Part shown: in pieces, positions 5,809 through 6,952 of the stretch
Position numbering within the stretch: position 1 is the first letter of the stretch
Layout of the letters: every line of letters starts with the position of its first letter
Source: Thermaerobacter marianensis
Lineage (GTDB): Bacteria > Bacillota > Sulfobacillia > DYIH01
Assembly (NCBI GenBank): GCA_020723785.1
Contig: DYIH01000087.1
Span: 1 to 6,952 of the forward strand
Direction: 5' to 3'
DNA length: 6,952 nucleotides
Notes under the pieces: generated by a model
What the model was told of the DNA's origin: nothing
The model's database searches: none
The model's input: the letters and a program-made list of their open reading frames with translations, nothing else
Position numbers and translations under genes: made by a program

Positions 5809-5809
5809 T

Positions 5810-5832
5810 TTGCTGATCTATTCTGCCAGCAA
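5810..5832. repeat. Short inverted repeat beside the MITE-like element
   Basis: TTGCTG (5810-5815) and CAGCAA (5827-5832) are perfect 6-bp arms with an 11-base spacer. They sit in the region that should hold any promoter for the small His/Cys-rich gene. It could be an operator or a weak hairpin. I found no convincing -35/-10 pair on the minus strand between 5691 and 5889. Confidence 0.3.
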
Positions 5833-5889
5833 GGTTTGAAGATTTTATGGAGATTTCATCTCAAGCCGCCGGTAAGCCTGGCCACCCTC

Positions 5890-6042
5890 TCAGACGAGGC
5901 GCCCTTCAGCCGCCGCCACCCGCCGCTTGACAGCCACGAAGCAGTCCGGCGTGACGGCGCCTTTGACCACGCTTTCGCCCAGCCCCCAAGCGGCGTTGAT
6001 GATCACCGCGTCCGGGAAAGTCCCGGCAGGCACACTCCTCAT
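5890..6042 (-). pseudogene. Remnant of a PEP synthase/PPDK N-terminal domain
   Basis: A 50-codon reading frame contains DAVIINAAWGLGESVVKGAV and then TPDCFVAVKRRV. This matches the highly conserved core of the PEP/pyruvate-binding domain of phosphoenolpyruvate synthase and pyruvate phosphate dikinase (typically INAxWGLGExVVxGxVTPD). The preceding PAGTFP also resembles the segment before that core. The intact domain is over 300 residues and the enzymes about 800, so this is a fragment with no flanking catalytic parts. The stop comes shortly after the match. An ATG at 6042 exists, but I see no strong ribosome binding site. It lies in the same frame just after the stop of the CC-HH membrane protein gene. 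A recent deletion or rearrangement best explains it; a genuine short peptide is less likely. Confidence 0.72.
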
Positions 6043-6069
6043 GCGGGCCGCGGCCTGGTGGCATGCGGA

Positions 6070-6519
6070 TCAGTGGCACATCATCCGCCGCCGGTGGCCG
6101 ATCCGGTAGAGCAGGTAGGCGATGCCCCCCAGGTTCATGAGGATGCCGAGCCACAGCAACGGGATCCTGAAGTCGGCCAGAAAAACGGCGGCGCCCGACA
6201 GCCCGAGGATCGGCAGCACGTCGGTAAGGTGGTGGGCGCAGCAGGCCACCATCGCCGCCCCGCTCGTCCCGGCACCGGCCGCCAATCCCCCGGCGGTGAC
6301 GCGAGCCCGCATACCGCGCAAATGGGTGAACAGGCCGATCTGTGTGGCGAAACCGGCGACGATGGCCGCGATGAACCAGCGATCCGCGTTCAACTGCCGC
6401 ACGGCGTGCGCCCAGCCCTGGGCCAGGGTCAGCACGCCCAGGTAGAAAGCGAGCAGACCGGCCCCCGCCAGCAGGCCGTATCCCATCGGCCGTCCCAGGC
6501 GCCCGCCTACCATGACCAC
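6070..6519 (-). CDS. Polytopic membrane protein with CC-HH cluster
   Basis: Predicted 149-residue inner-membrane protein with about four to five hydrophobic segments (roughly 15-33, 48-66, 74-92, 101-116, 118-138). The most distinctive part is SGAAMVACCAHHLTDVLPIL, with Cys93-Cys94 and His96-His97 at the end of one helix. This is a plausible metal-binding or redox site inside or at the face of the membrane. The C-terminus ends MMCH after a basic stretch. I do not recognise a named family, though similar short proteins seem familiar from copper-related clusters. The GTG at 6519 has AAGGAGG upstream, with 5 bases from its end; ATG at 6513 is an alternative two residues in. It overlaps the upstream lipoprotein gene by 13 bases (7 with the ATG), pointing to coupled translation. 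Confidence 0.8.
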   Translation of the reverse strand: MVMVGGRLGRPMGYGLLAGAGLLAFYLGVLTLAQGWAHAVRQLNADRWFIAAIVAGFATQIGLFTHLRGMRARVTAGGLAAGAGTSGAAMVACCAHHLTDVLPILGLSGAAVFLADFRIPLLWLGILMNLGGIAYLLYRIGHRRRMMCH

Positions 6520-6952
6520 CGGAACCTCCTTTCGGGCACGCCGCCGACGTCCTTGATCACCAGGGTGATCGCGCGCACGCCGTCGCCCAGCACGGGCGTC
6601 CCGTCAGGCAGGCTGTCGGGGAAGGCCAGATCGCCTTCGCGGTGGTGGCCGCCCTGCGGGGCGTCCCACTTGGAGGGTGCCGCTTCCCTGCCGTTCCCGG
6701 TGCGCAACACCGCCAGTTTCCGAAGGTCGTAGGCGTCCAGGTCGACAGAGTGGGTGTTCATCGCCACACGGAACACCAGCCCGCTCATTGGTCCGTTCCA
6801 GGTGACCGCCACCGTGACCGGGCCCTCCTCATTGGTTTGGGTATTGCCACCCGCCGGGGACGAGGGGGCCGCTTTGCGGTCAAGGCCTTTCTTCCCGCCC
6901 GGCGCCGCCTTGCCGCATCCTGCCAACAGCAGACCGAACAGCGCGATCAAGA
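6507..6952 (-). CDS. Envelope lipoprotein, 5' end beyond the window
   Basis: At least 147 codons are visible. The frame is open to the window edge at 6952, and the visible start (TTG at 6950) lacks the basic n-region of a signal peptide, so the true start is probably outside. The hydrophobic run IALFGLLLAGC ends in a lipobox, so the Cys encoded near 6915 would be lipidated. A low-complexity Gly/Pro/Ser linker follows. Then comes a domain of about 105 residues with a probable beta-rich pattern and the notable motifs MNTHSVDLDAYDL, WDAPQGGHHREG and LAFPDSLPDG. Clustered His suggests a metal site. I recognise this motif style from unnamed envelope proteins but cannot assign a function. Translation is probably coupled to the overlapping membrane protein gene. 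Confidence 0.78.
   Translation of the reverse strand, partial: LIALFGLLLAGCGKAAPGGKKGLDRKAAPSSPAGGNTQTNEEGPVTVAVTWNGPMSGLVFRVAMNTHSVDLDAYDLRKLAVLRTGNGREAAPSKWDAPQGGHHREGDLAFPDSLPDGTPVLGDGVRAITLVIKDVGGVPERRFRWSW

Noticed and set aside
5794..6732. Plus-strand open frame of about 312 codons opposite the lipoprotein and membrane protein
   Set aside because: No recognisable domain or hydrophobic pattern, whereas the minus strand carries a lipobox, transmembrane helices and good ribosome binding sites.

Overview
The window is high-GC bacterial DNA, roughly 60% or more by eye. It is densely packed, with strong purine-rich ribosome binding sites and many GTG/TTG starts. DUF3105, a membrane-anchored Asp-box (BNR) protein and small Met/His-rich envelope proteins occurring together suggest a high-GC Bacillota (Firmicutes-like) or related lineage. 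That assignment is an inference and weak, because no rRNA or housekeeping marker is present.

Layout, left to right. A membrane-anchored cupredoxin with a His-rich insert lies on the minus strand (77-628). Across a 174-base divergent intergenic region (629-802) lies a plus-strand two-component pair: an OmpR-type response regulator (803-1537) overlapping a HAMP/HisKA sensor kinase (1521-2732). The kinase converges, with a 15-base gap, on a minus-strand FTR1/EfeU-type iron permease (2748-3569). The permease has its own sigma70-like promoter with a near-consensus Fur box lying on the -10. A hairpin (3659-3696) separates it from the gene cluster upstream.

The rest of the minus strand, read right to left, encodes: an envelope lipoprotein cut by the window edge (6507-6952); a polytopic membrane protein with a CC-HH cluster (6070-6519); a 50-codon remnant of a PEP synthase-type domain (5890-6042); a 79-bp element with terminal inverted repeats and a 4-bp target duplication (5730-5808); a small one-helix His/Cys-rich protein (5487-5690); a membrane-anchored DUF3105 protein (4906-5469); a tiny Met/His-rich lipoprotein (4652-4858); and a six-Asp-box propeller protein broken by a single-base frameshift (3718-4622).

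Working interpretation (inference): this is a metal-handling locus of the cell envelope. Cupredoxin, Met/His-rich lipoprotein, His/Cys-rich small protein and CC-HH membrane protein all point to copper-type ligands. FTR1 is an oxidation-coupled iron permease under probable Fur control. The two-component system is a plausible local regulator. EfeO, EfeB, a P-type copper ATPase and a multicopper oxidase are not in the window.

No gene-free stretch exceeds 300 bases. The two longest are 629-802 (promoters and hairpins) and 5691-5889 (the inverted-repeat element plus a short palindrome). In bases 1-76 I see no gene or convincing terminator. I see no tRNA, rRNA or CRISPR array.
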